Source: Anoplopoma fimbria
Taxonomy: Eukaryota > Chordata > Actinopteri > Perciformes > Anoplopomatidae
Reading direction: 5' to 3'
Length of the DNA: 64,000 nucleotides
Assembly: GCF_027596085.1 (NCBI RefSeq)
Contig: NC_072472.1
Span: 22,541,052 to 22,605,051 of the forward strand
Part shown: piece after piece, positions 1 to 10,400 of the stretch
Layout: every line of letters begins with the position of its first letter
Position numbering within the stretch: position 1 is the first letter of the stretch
The notes under the pieces: model-generated
What the model was told of the DNA's origin: nothing
Databases searched by the model: none
Seen by the model: the letters and a program-made list of their open reading frames with translations, nothing else
Program-made: the position numbers and the translations under genes

Positions 1-563
1 ATATTATTTGACATTGGCCTTTTCTGCGTCATGAGTACTTTTACTTTTAATTCTTCGATGCTGATGCCTTTGTACTTTATCTCAATATGATTTTGAAACC
101 GGGACTTCAACTTATAATAGAGAATTTTTTTTACACCATAGACTTTTACTTTAGCAAAACATCTGAACACTGTTTTTATTAGAGTTTAGCCACCCTGTGT
201 CCACTAGGAAGTCTTTTATTTAACCAGCAGCACTAAAATGAAGTAGATCCTGGATACTGTTGTGAAACTGAACCGAGGCTGTGCCCCAGACAAAAAATGA
301 CCTGAGGCATAGAGGTAAATCTACAACAGTGGGACCTGAAATTATCAAAAATCATATTTTGCTATGCCCAAACACCTGAAACAAGCCATTCATGCAAGAT
401 GTTCCAATTTATCAATGATCTGAAACAGCTCGGTCTTCAGGTGCATGCATGTTATTTGTCATTTTTAGTTATGCCCTTTAAAGATGATTTCCTCCTTTTG
501 GGAAGTAAATCTATTGGACAGGTCAAACAGCTCAAGAGCAGGGCGGAGGATCATAAACATCCC
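1..563. other. Non-coding left edge
   Basis: A/T-rich sequence without supported exons. The only item of note is AATAAA on the minus strand (220-215), a possible end for the unidentified minus-strand transcript. Confidence 0.6.
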
Positions 564-950
564 TCATAGTTCCAGGAAAGGCGCTGAAGGAGAGTCTAAG
601 GAAGTGAGGAGGAAATTGAAACCTCTGAGGTCACCAGATCTCATCTCCTGCCGATGCTCTCCTGTCTCTGACAGATGATCGCAGGCCTCTTTTAGTTCAC
701 TTTCCACCGTCCCTCGGCTTCGCTGACAGACTGCCGGCAGCCTCTTGTGGAACTCGGAGAGCCGTGCTGTCAGTTCTGTCAGCCAGAGGGAAACGTCCAG
801 CGGGGGAATGACCCGCAGCCACCGGTCAAAAACTGGCAGCTGATGGATTCCTGCATCTGTGTGCTCGACCTCAGTCTCTCGCAGAAGATGCACAATCAAC
901 AAAAAAACACCATGAATCACTAGCAAGCTCTGCAGGTGTGATTCGTACAT
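564..950 (-). CDS. Unidentified open block, possible coding exon
   Basis: A minus-strand reading frame of up to 128 codons. From about 870 down it reads like a helical protein (LPVFDRWLRVIPPLDVSLWL, TELTARLSEFHKRLPAVCQR, then VESELKEACDHLSE), rich in leucine and charged residues, unlike the surrounding A/T-rich shadows. It ends at a stop at 566-564, and an AATAAA on the same strand lies at 220-215, so it could be a last exon with a 0.35 kb UTR. I do not recognise the family. Acceptor candidates include CACACAG and CTGCAG, and the 5' limit is unresolved. It could also be a chance frame or a decayed gene. Confidence 0.35.
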   Translation of the reverse strand: MYESHLQSLLVIHGVFLLIVHLLRETEVEHTDAGIHQLPVFDRWLRVIPPLDVSLWLTELTARLSEFHKRLPAVCQRSRGTVESELKEACDHLSETGEHRQEMRSGDLRGFNFLLTSLDSPSAPFLEL

Positions 951-1732
951 TTCTTACTTTTTTTCAGATCATCCCTCAACACTGTGACATTCACTCAAAG
1001 GCTTCAAAACTCAACAAACATCCATTTCCATAAAGGACAACACACACAGTGTACAAGTTCTACATTGTATACATATACGAAAAGGTTCTTTCAGTCACAT
1101 GTGATAATAGCACGAGTGACTCCTTTCATGTCAATAAGCGACATGGTGTCCATATTAATGTTCATCTCTCTGCTGGCAACTCAAAGACATGTTGGCTGTC
1201 AAGTTTTTATTCATTCCCATCATACACACAGTAAAATATTCCTATAGTTACATGTTCTGTTTGTTACATCTTAATATTAGACTTATAGGTTCACAAATCC
1301 TACATTTACATTTGCACCGTAATCTTTCTGTGGGCTTTTAGGCCATGAACAAAAGCAAATATTTGTTACCTCTTTTAAATTTAATTATTTACAGTTTACA
1401 CATAACATCACTATATTTTAAGTGGGCACTTACAGGTACAGAAATACTTTTTTTGCAACTGTAATGTTAAGCATTTAACTTTTTAGTGGTGTAGTTTTTT
1501 TTATTTTCTTGCAATGTAACTGCATGAAACTATACATTCACTATTGTGGGACCCCGTTCTTTTTTTCTCCTGTATATTGCTCACAATAAAAAAATTGTAT
1601 GGCCACCCTTCCCGAAACTCATCAAATATTACAGGAAATTATTCCAAACCTGGTTAGATCACCCTTTGGTAAATGCTCTCACAAGCAGCAGGTCCTCAGC
1701 CACTCTATGCGTTTTTGTTTTCGTTGACTCTT

Positions 1733-1931
1733 CTACTTCAGTAAAACAAGTCTATAGCCGCTGTAATAAATCCTGCTACTGCTAGCCCAAACTCCTCTTT
1801 GGTATCCCCCCTGGAGGCAACAGAGACCCGCGGTCTCCATGGAGACACGGTGGAGGTGTTTGACCAGACACTCGTCAAGCTTCTCCAACACTTCTTCCAC
1901 AAAAGGGAGCACCAGAGGACAGACTCTACCT
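1733..1931 (-). CDS. Unidentified open block, possible coding exon (or frameshifted relic)
   Basis: On the minus strand a good acceptor (CAGTGCAG) at 1932 opens a frame reading RVCPLVLPFVEEVLEKLDEC, LVKHLHRVSMETAG and on to a TAG at 1735-1733. The first half is amphipathic and looks coding. In the second half a neighbouring frame (RGDTKEEFGLAVAGFITAAI) looks more protein-like. This would fit a single-base frameshift near 1829, a missed splice, or chance. No family is recognised. It lies upstream of the open block at 564-950 on the same strand, so both may belong to one gene. Confidence 0.3.
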
Positions 1932-2301
1932 GCACTGACCGTCCTGGGTTTAAGACATTCTGTAAATTTTGTGTGAAGTCAAATAATATCTATGGACAAT
2001 CTCATAGGGATTTAATTTACTCTCTCATTGAAACAACCTCTGGCCATTCTTATTCCTCTAATAACAGACAAAAAGGATTTGAGATGTGTCCCTGGATAAC
2101 AGAAGCTTCCCTCTGTATTCATTCAGGAACATGTTTTCTTCTTTCTTTCCTTTACATAGAAATCGTTCTTAGATACTGAGAGGGCACATTCGTCATATTA
2201 TGTCACGTCTATTCAGCTGGCAGTTTGGCTCCCTGCTTTACACAATAAATGAGTAATTTGGAGGTTTTTCAGAGTCAGTGCGCTGCGTTAAAGCTAAAAG
2301 A

Positions 2302-2346
2302 TTTGCCTCAGGAAGCGACGAGTTTCTGCTTCATCCCTGAGGCAAA
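2302..2346. repeat. 11-bp stem hairpin
   Basis: TTTGCCTCAGG (2302-2312) and CCTGAGGCAAA (2336-2346) are exact reverse complements. Inside the 23-nt loop, GAAGC and GCTTC can extend pairing after a small bulge. Confidence 0.7.
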
Positions 2347-2529
2347 CCTACTTACACTCCTCTCATTCAAGAGGTGTACTAATTGCAGGTTATCATTTGG
2401 TACAAATGTCTAAAGAGCCCGTCTTTACTGCTAGACCTGGATTATTTCTACAACCAGCAAAGCCTGGAAAGCAGCATTTTGGAAAAATCATCTGCAACCC
2501 GACTTTTAAAATGCTTTTACCATCATTAT

Positions 2530-2650
2530 TTATAGATTTTTATTCCACATTTTAGCTCCTTAGTTTAATTTATTTATGTTTCTCTGTGTACAAGCTGCTC
2601 CTAACTAATTAACCAATGCCATTGGTGATTAATAAAGTTGTATTGAATTT
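2530..2650 (+). mobile_element. Possible non-LTR retrotransposon 3' tail
   Basis: The ending GGTGATTAATAAAGTTGTAT is typical of fish L2/CR1-like LINE 3' ends with a built-in AATAAA. No reading frame accompanies it, so it would be a strongly 5'-truncated copy. The identification rests on pattern only. Confidence 0.35.
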
Positions 2651-3234
2651 GGAGTTACCCTTTAAATAACGCATATCAACAACGACCTTTACTGACAAAC
2701 AAATGATTTCCTTCTTTTCCCAGATGATCTATAGTTCATGAGGACATTTGAGATCCAAACCTGCCCTCTAGTGACAACATCTGTTCCACACAGGGAGAAT
2801 TATTCTGCATGGCCTTCAATGTGGCATTTTATTGAGGACAATCATGGTTCATGAGGCTTTTTAATTCAATATTCCATGTAGAAAAACCACAAATAATTCC
2901 AACACATTTGAGAATACCCCCATAAGCCTTTGTTTTTCTCCATTTATCATCACAGGACTGACGAGGGCTGGAGGTTCCTAGAAGGAACACTGATCTGGGA
3001 CGGACTGCTTTAGGATTAGTTGCCCTAGACATCTGGAATAAGTTGTGGTTGTGTTTGGAGCTTGATGGTCTGGTTTCTATGGTCCATTCAGAGGTCTAGT
3101 TACAAACCTGATTGATTTGAGCTGTAACTTGTTTTAATCAAATTATATTACTTTCATAAACATAATCATATTGTAATGATCACAATTGATTATATATATT
3201 TTACGTTGTTGGTTTATGTATATTAAAACACTTA

Positions 3235-3310
3235 TGTAGTCAGGTCTCTCTTGAAAATGAGACCTCGATCTCAATGGGACTTCCTTGATTAAATACATTT
3301 GTTAAAATTC
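3235..3310 (+). mobile_element. Truncated LINE-type 3' tail
   Basis: The run GAGACCTCGATCTCAATGGG followed by ACTTCCTTGATTAAATA resembles an abundant 3' end of fish non-LTR elements. Only the tail is present. Confidence 0.45.
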
Positions 3311-3769
3311 TAGTTAAAATGTAAGACTGTCTAATATTTGTCATCTTGAGGTTCTTTCTTCAAAAACATGCCCTTGTGACTGCATCCATGTCATGTAAGT
3401 GAGAGATAATGGAGCCTGGGGCACAGACAATCATCTTGTGTCTTAATCAGTAGACGTGGTAAGTCTGAACAGATCTGGGAGGAAAAATGACAATCAACAC
3501 AGAAAATAAGTGTTTTTCAGTTACTCCCTTTTAATTCAAAGTAAAACAGGAATATATAAAATGATTATATCAACATTTATAGACAGGGAGATCAAATATG
3601 ACATGAAAATAAACAAAAAGCAGAGCAGGATTGCATTTACACTGTACATTTCATCATTCTTTCCTGTTTCCATCTCACTTTACAAACTGGGTTCGTTTGG
3701 CTGCTGTGTGTCTGCACCAGTACTGCACCAATAAGAAATCACAGCCCAACGAGTGACGCAGGGGTGGAG

Positions 3770-3890
3770 ACGTAGTATTGTAGGCCAACCAGGAAGTTAG
3801 CGTCACACTGGTTCCCTCCACAAGAAGCCAATGGAACTTTTCTGTTGGTTTTTGGATTAATGCTGAAAATAAACTCTGTGCCAAACAAAA
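3770..3890 (-). repeat. Interspersed repeat R3, copy 1
   Basis: About 110 bp is similar in inverted orientation to 37596-37720 (shared pieces such as GGAAGTTAGC and the translated block SLFSA-IQ-P...GTSV-LTSWLAY). It is a dispersed repeat; the apparent peptide similarity reflects DNA copies, not a gene. Confidence 0.6.
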
Positions 3891-5863
3891 GTGAAGCTTA
3901 AACCAGAAGTCAAAAGCTAACGTTAGGCTATCAACGAACTACACCACGGTCACATGACTTCATGTGGTGACGACCCCACCCCTAAGATAAAGGAGGACTC
4001 GTGTTTAGTCGTCTCATTTAGCTTCTTATTAGCAAACTCCTTTTTTTAAAGACAGAAGAACAAAACGTTAAAATCTCTTCAGCACACAGACATTATTTCA
4101 GGCATCTAAATTAAAACAATAATAATATAATATCGACTTTGTGACGAGGGAACGGGAAGAGAAAAAAATGCTCACTCACTTCTGCAACACAACTTGCTTT
4201 GGGTTTCCTGAATGGTGCTTTGTTTTTTTTTCCTTCAACAGATTTCAGAGAAGTGATACTGTCTCAATGGAGGTAACAGCAAAAATAAAGGAGGCCAAAC
4301 ATAATGCAGAATACATTCGCTACAACTAAGACAATTTAAAAATCCATATTTCACTTCATTTTCTTGTTACATCAGTTTGTATCAGAAAAATGCATTCATG
4401 TCCATGTGTCTGTATCAAGGCTTTGTTTTCTAGTGGCTAGTAGGACCAAAATGTCAGTAGATGTGGATCTTATAGTCAGTAGGGATTAACCTTATCTCTC
4501 TAAACATATGTTAAGTCATACATTTTCACCCTGCTCCATACGCGCCAATTTGACCACCGGGTCGTTTGGGTTTACACACCTCAAACAGCCATAGTACCAA
4601 CTGTATGTTAGCTGCAGAGTAGCTAGAAACTGTGTTGGCGTTCAGCTCAGCAGTTACGCCACTGCTTTATCTTAGTTTCCTCAAGTCTCTCTCTCCTTCT
4701 TCTGGTCTCATGAAGAAGGATCACAAAGATTTGGATACATGCACCATTTTTGCGCTAAGTTCAAACATTTTCAGCTAGCACGGCCACAATCTTTGCATCA
4801 ACAAGAACTTTCCCAGGAGTTTTGGCGCCCTATCACGTGTCTTCATTGACCCTGAGTGCAAGCATATTGTGTTCCCTCAACAGAGATGTCAAAAGTACAT
4901 AAAGGTAATGTATGATATAATGCATGATAAGCACAACCCAAACAAGATGCCGTCTTCCCTTCCGAGAAACAGAAAACACAATTTGATAAATTTTACAATA
5001 ATTCTGGATTTGGGCTGTGAAAAAATGACTGAGCTGTCAACATATTAAGATAGAAATCAGGGTTGAGAGATTAGCGATGGAGAGTATTGTCAATTTTTTG
5101 CAAAGGGAAAGGGAAGGTCTAAAACAAATATTAATAACTCTTATTCTTTCTTTTTCAGTTCATATCAGCACGTTAGGCGGGCTTATCCTTTATTCTAGCA
5201 GTCACCTGAACAGCAGTCTGTCCACAGTGGACATGTCGCATCAGAACAACAGCAGCACCTGCCTCTGCCAGTAAAAGTATGAAATATAAAAATGTCTAAA
5301 ACTTTTATATGGATACACAGTGATAGATTTTTTGCGAAGCTGCAAGACGCGAGCGTGAGGCTGACGATCTCTGGGGTTCAGATCCAGGACTTCACACTCT
5401 GCACTCACTCGTTAAGCATGCTCCTTTTCAGGACGGAGAATATGTATTTTAGAAAAGGGAATCAAAATAAAAAGGAAGAATAGAACAGGAAGTCAATTAT
5501 CTACTCCCCCCAACCAGGAGCAATACAAAAAAATGATTATGCTTGTTTAGAAAACAAAGAGTTTAGGAATCTTCTGTTTCTGAACTTTAATCAAAGCGCT
5601 CAATATGACAGAGTCACAATTCATTTTTTGCATTAACATTAATTAAAACCTTCTTGGCATTTTTTTTTTTCCTTCATGAAAAGTGATTCAGTACACTGTG
5701 GCAAGTCTTCCTGTATGTATATATCCTTATATTGCACGGTAACATTTTGGCAAAAAACCCTTAGGCACAAAGCTAACTAACCAGACAGGGCAGACAGTCC
5801 CCACAGCTCATTATGGGGACGGTTCAGAATCAAAAACACATATTTTTTTTACCTGTTGAACCT

Positions 5864-5869
5864 TTTATT
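5864..5869 (-). promoter_or_regulatory. vps26b: Candidate poly(A) signal AATAAA for vps26b
   Basis: TTTATT on the plus strand is AATAAA on the transcribed strand. GU-rich sequence lies 20-35 nt further downstream, as expected of a cleavage site. I saw no canonical hexamer closer to the stop codon. Confidence 0.4.
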
Positions 5870-5942
5870 AATCTAAATAGTTTTGGTGTGAGTTGCAGAA
5901 TTGTACAATATAATGTCTCTCCAATACGAAGGAACTATATGA

Positions 5943-6064
5943 CACTCGGCTTGTGGTGATAAAGGCTCCAAAAATATACATTTACATTTTTTTTTCTCTT
6001 TTCAGAAGGTAATCCACCAACTTTGTATTATTTTTTGGGTGCTTTTAGAATCACAAGCCGAGTG
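5943..6064. repeat. Inverted repeat, 13-bp perfect arms
   Basis: CACTCGGCTTGTG (5943-5955) and CACAAGCCGAGTG (6052-6064) pair exactly, with partial flanking extension, around 96 bp. It is likely a small fold-back repeat; it lies in the inferred vps26b 3' UTR. Confidence 0.65.
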
Positions 6065-6797
6065 CCGAAAACCATCTAGATTGATAAATAACACTACAGG
6101 TAAGAGGGAAAATATGTGTCTTTGATTTTTGGGGTGAGCTGTCCCTTTCAGACGCAGGACTCGCAAGCATCTATGTTTCCTTTGTAATTAAACACAGGTT
6201 TAACACTCTCCTTGTTTGAAGTGATGCCATGAGTCCAGTTCAAAAACAGCACTGAGAGCAGGAAAAAAAAAAATCAGAATGAGATCGATAGTGCAAATAA
6301 GAAAGTAGAGCTTCTAACTACCGGAAGCGGCTACAGCGATGAAAGAAAAGAGCCACGTTGGTTTTAGCAGCAGTGGCAGCGCCCGACACCGAGCCTGGCC
6401 TGCTGGTGCATCCAAGGTGGTGAACGCTGGTTTAAAAGATGTGGAACTTTGTTAAAAAATAAATACAGTCATGCCTAGTTCTGATGAGAGCTTTGGAATG
6501 TATGAAAATATTTCATCCTCATTATTCAAATATGTAAATTAATTTCCTTTCATTTAGAGCGTTTTAAAGATTTTTGCTTGTTTTTTTCCGGTGTTAAAGT
6601 GTCATTGCTCGTTTTTTTAATAACACAATCTTTTTTTAATTCAAAGCAAATGAGAGGGGCACGGCAGTGAATCTTAAATGAACAAATGTCACAGTCTTTT
6701 GAGGAGACATACAGAGATGAACAGGTTTCTTCCAGCTGAGTAAGTAGTTAGAAGGAAAGGTTGTTAGAAATACACCCGTGGTGGCTCTCATACCGTA

Positions 6798-6801
<4 letters not shown>

Positions 6802-6836
<35 letters not shown>
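6802..6836 (+). repeat. (CA)17 microsatellite
   Basis: Uninterrupted CA dinucleotides, within the inferred vps26b 3' UTR (UG in the mRNA). Confidence 0.95.
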
Positions 6837-6838
<2 letters not shown>

Positions 6839-7077
6839 GCATGAATTCAAGATATTGGTCGTACAGTATTTGTACATTATATTTAAGTGCATCTATTGGG
6901 TGAAGTTTGCCCCACTGAACTGAATAATAAATGCCATAAAGGTTGAATTAAGCACTTAAAAGTAGATTTTGCGATCAGTCTTAATGTGGTAAACTCCACC
7001 CAGCTGGTACTTCAAGGTAGTTAAAACAAACAGAATTACCTGCAACTACAGTATGAGTCGGACTGTTTGTTCCCTTG

Positions 7078-7178
<101 letters not shown>

Positions 7179-7332
7179 CATATTTTAAAGCCTCAAGCGC
7201 ACACATTATGAAAAAACCACCGCGGTGCATTCATCTCAAACGCACACATTCACATTCAGAATCGGATGAACAGGTTCCGCCTCGCGTCCGCTCCGACACT
7301 CACAGCGCGTTGGGTGAGGTGCATGCTGGGCT

Positions 7333-7470
7333 TTAGCTGTCGTCCTCTTCGTTGCTCTGGGTCGGGTTCTTCTCTGGATTTGAGGAGCCTTCGAAGCGCT
7401 GGGAGGCGATGATGGCCTGGTGAGACATACTCTTCCTCACGATGTCGCCCTTCCTCCACAAGGTGATCTC
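7333..7470 (-). CDS. vps26b: vps26b terminal coding exon 6
   Basis: Acceptor TTTGCAG|GAGATC. Encodes residues 289-333 and the TAA stop at 7335-7333. EITLWRKGDIVRKSMSHQA is conserved. The remainder (SNPEKNPTQSNEEDDS) is variable, as in other VPS26B proteins, whose C-terminal tails differ between species and from VPS26A. Confidence 0.93.
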   Translation of the reverse strand, partial: EITLWRKGDIVRKSMSHQAIIASQRFEGSSNPEKNPTQSNEEDDS

Positions 7471-10400
7471 CTGCAAACGCACGAGACCAATGATATACAA
7501 CATGGTGGAGGGGGCCGTCTCCATGATGATTGATGTGAATGTTGTTAAAATAAACAAATATGCCTGAATAAGAGATTATTTTACAAAATTACACCCAATG
7601 AGAGAAGCTGAACGACATTTCACATCAATGACTGCTTGACCTTTAATGTCAACAGTACGCTTGGTTATTGATGTCTGCTGTCTGCTTGATCAACTAGCTG
7701 AATGCCTCTATTGTAAAAAGTAACTTTGGTATTTTCTCAAGTTTTTGTGTCTCAGTGCCTAATCGGGAAAGCAATTTTTGAAGTAGCACCAGTATTCAGT
7801 GAGAGTGAGGCGGCCTCTAAATGGGCAATAATACAATCACTGCTTATCCTCTAAAAGTATTATTTGTTGCCACTGACATGTTTAGATTTAGCCTTTAGAA
7901 ATGTTGTCTTAAAACTAACAAACAATATTTTCACAAAAATTCTGAGGCTCACCAATGTGTTCTTAGGACAGAATCTACTCACACTAAAGAGCACACATTT
8001 AGTGCTGATATAATCGTGCATAACAATTGGTTATCACATTTTCTTCAGTTCTACAGTAGTGTGATTTAAATTACAAGAATATTCTTTAATAAATTTATAT
8101 TGTTTTTTATTTATTTGTTCATGACAGTGGAGACCCCTATAGTAATCAGCAGCTTATATGGATCTAAAAGCTCGGGACATCATTCCTATACAAATGTTCT
8201 CAATCACAGTAATCTAGTAGTCCACTTACAGTGTTTCATTTTTTTTATACCCTTAATATAATTTGAACTAAATGTTGAAACATTGGGAAATAGAAGCACA
8301 TGTAAGATTGATTGGCATCAATCAAATGAATTGTTGATCTGTATAATGTGCAAAACTAAGGAACACTTATAAACATTCATATCTTCTATAGAGCACAGAA
8401 TAGCCCGAACAGATTAAAGGGATACATCAGTGATTTAGTCCATGAAGAAGTATTATTAAAAATACAGAACTGTCAAAATTGAAGAGGCAGAGGTTTAAGT
8501 CCTGCCAGATCCTACATTCCCCACAATGCAATTCAATGCTGTCTTTCGTTAGATCCCTCCTGCCTCTTAAATGCCCATTTGTTTCAAATCCAACACCTGC
8601 AGTTTCTAATGCAGTCTCAAGCCTCAAGCCGGAATGATGTACCCCCATTGGCATCATCATTCAAACTTTGGATGTGGAGATCAATAATAATATTTGTTAA
8701 ACATTAGTTTAAAGTTTAGTGAGACTGGAGCGAGGAAACATTAATAGTCACTGTGAATATGACGGTCTTTGTTTGAATCAACCCATGAAGCACACTTAAC
8801 TTCCAGGCCAACATGAAGCCGTTACCTGCTGTTTGAAATAGCGTCTCTCCTCCTCATCGATGAGGACCAGGTTGAGGTAGTACCGCACCGAGAACTTCTT
8901 GTTGATGTCCCTCATAGTGGGCGTCATCTCGTAGCCCGCTAGGAACAGCCTGATGGGGATGGACTCTCCTGCAGCGGAAGAGGCAGAGGCAGACACAGAG
9001 TGGGTCAGATGGGTTCACAGTAGAAACACAGTTCATGATCCATCAAAGCCTCGTCCTTACCTCTGACCGGCGCGCCGTCCATGATCTCATACTTTGCTAT
9101 GGTGTCGTTCTCGTGGTAGACATTCGGCCCCGTGCCGGTCGTCTCCCGCTTGATGATGTCGATCTCCATGTGTCTGATCTTGATCCTCACCAGCAGGAAG
9201 TAAATCTTCCCCACGATCACATCTTTAAGGTGATACCTACGAGAAATCACAGTGTCATCCGTCAAAACCAAACACTTTCCCTGAAGAAAACAGGTAAAAC
9301 AAACAGGTGGTGCACTTCTGATGGAAGAGGAGGAACTCATTCATACTTGGATTTATTGTACTCAAACTCTATGTGCAGACAGTCCTCGATCCCCACTTCC
9401 ATCTTGATGGAGGAGTTGAGCTCGGGGTAGGTGCTGAGTGTGTGCACCACGATGTCCAGCTCTTTGCTGATGTCGTTCAGTCTCCGGCCGACTGTCGCCC
9501 TCAGAAAGTAGCTGGAAGAAAAAAAAAGGTCACATGGTTATGAAACATGACTACAAGGCTGTATGAAGGGGTCAACAGTAAGGGATGCCCATTGGCAACC
9601 AATTATTGGCCTTTGGCTGCCATCAGTGGCAACCACTTTTTAACATGAAAAAAAAGCGAGGCAAACAGCAAATTTTTAAATAATATAATAAATAATATTT
9701 TAAATATCTTTTGCAATAGTGATATTTAAATATTGCTATTGCAGTCAGAACCAGACAATCCTTGCTGACTGTTTTTTTATTGAGGATATTGTGTTTTGTA
9801 AAATAATGAAGTAGTTTGCTGAGCTATTGTTAATCTGTCGGTGCCAGTATCTCCCGGCGAGCTGGCATCACACCAACTCTACTAGACAAATGGACCATTT
9901 AATATTTTTGTATTAAATAAGAGTTGTATTAAATTGTAAAGGGGGAGAGAACGGATGAACAAGCGACCAGTTGCTGGATTCATTTGTGAGGGATCTGGTG
10001 GAGATCATGGCAACAGCTGTATTAATGCTCAATACACAACTGACCTTAGATGCTCGTTGGATGAAAAATGGACAAATAAACTTGATAAGTTTAACCAGCA
10101 GAAAGTTCATGTTGTTATGAAACGGGTGTATTCCCTTTACAGCGGCCACATCAGGACACGTCACACTCAGCTGTCAGGGTTATTGTTGAGCGTCTAGCCA
10201 ATCATTTAAGAGGAATACTTTTACTTACATTTATTCAGTTTCATGCCGAAAGTTAGATTTATACAACCCTCTTGTCTGTGTGTTAAATATGGAGCTACAG
10301 CCAGGAGACTGTTAGCCTTGCTCAGCGAAAGGCTGGAAACGGCTAGCCTCTTTTATTATTTTATATATATATTGTTTCATACTCACAACACCCAAAATAA

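Larger units (their letters stand above)
1932..5863. other. Intergenic region left of vps26b
   Basis: No coding sequence supported. It contains a hairpin (2302-2346), two retrotransposon-like 3' tails (2530-2650, 3235-3310) and an interspersed repeat (3770-3890). The rest is A/T-rich sequence in which I see no structure. Confidence 0.6.

Noticed and set aside
3675..3884. Peptide similarity between frames at 3675-3884 and 37492-37728 (SLFSA...TSWLAY), suggestive of a gene family
   Set aside because: Similarity extends over non-frame DNA and reflects interspersed repeat R3; no start, splice or domain support.
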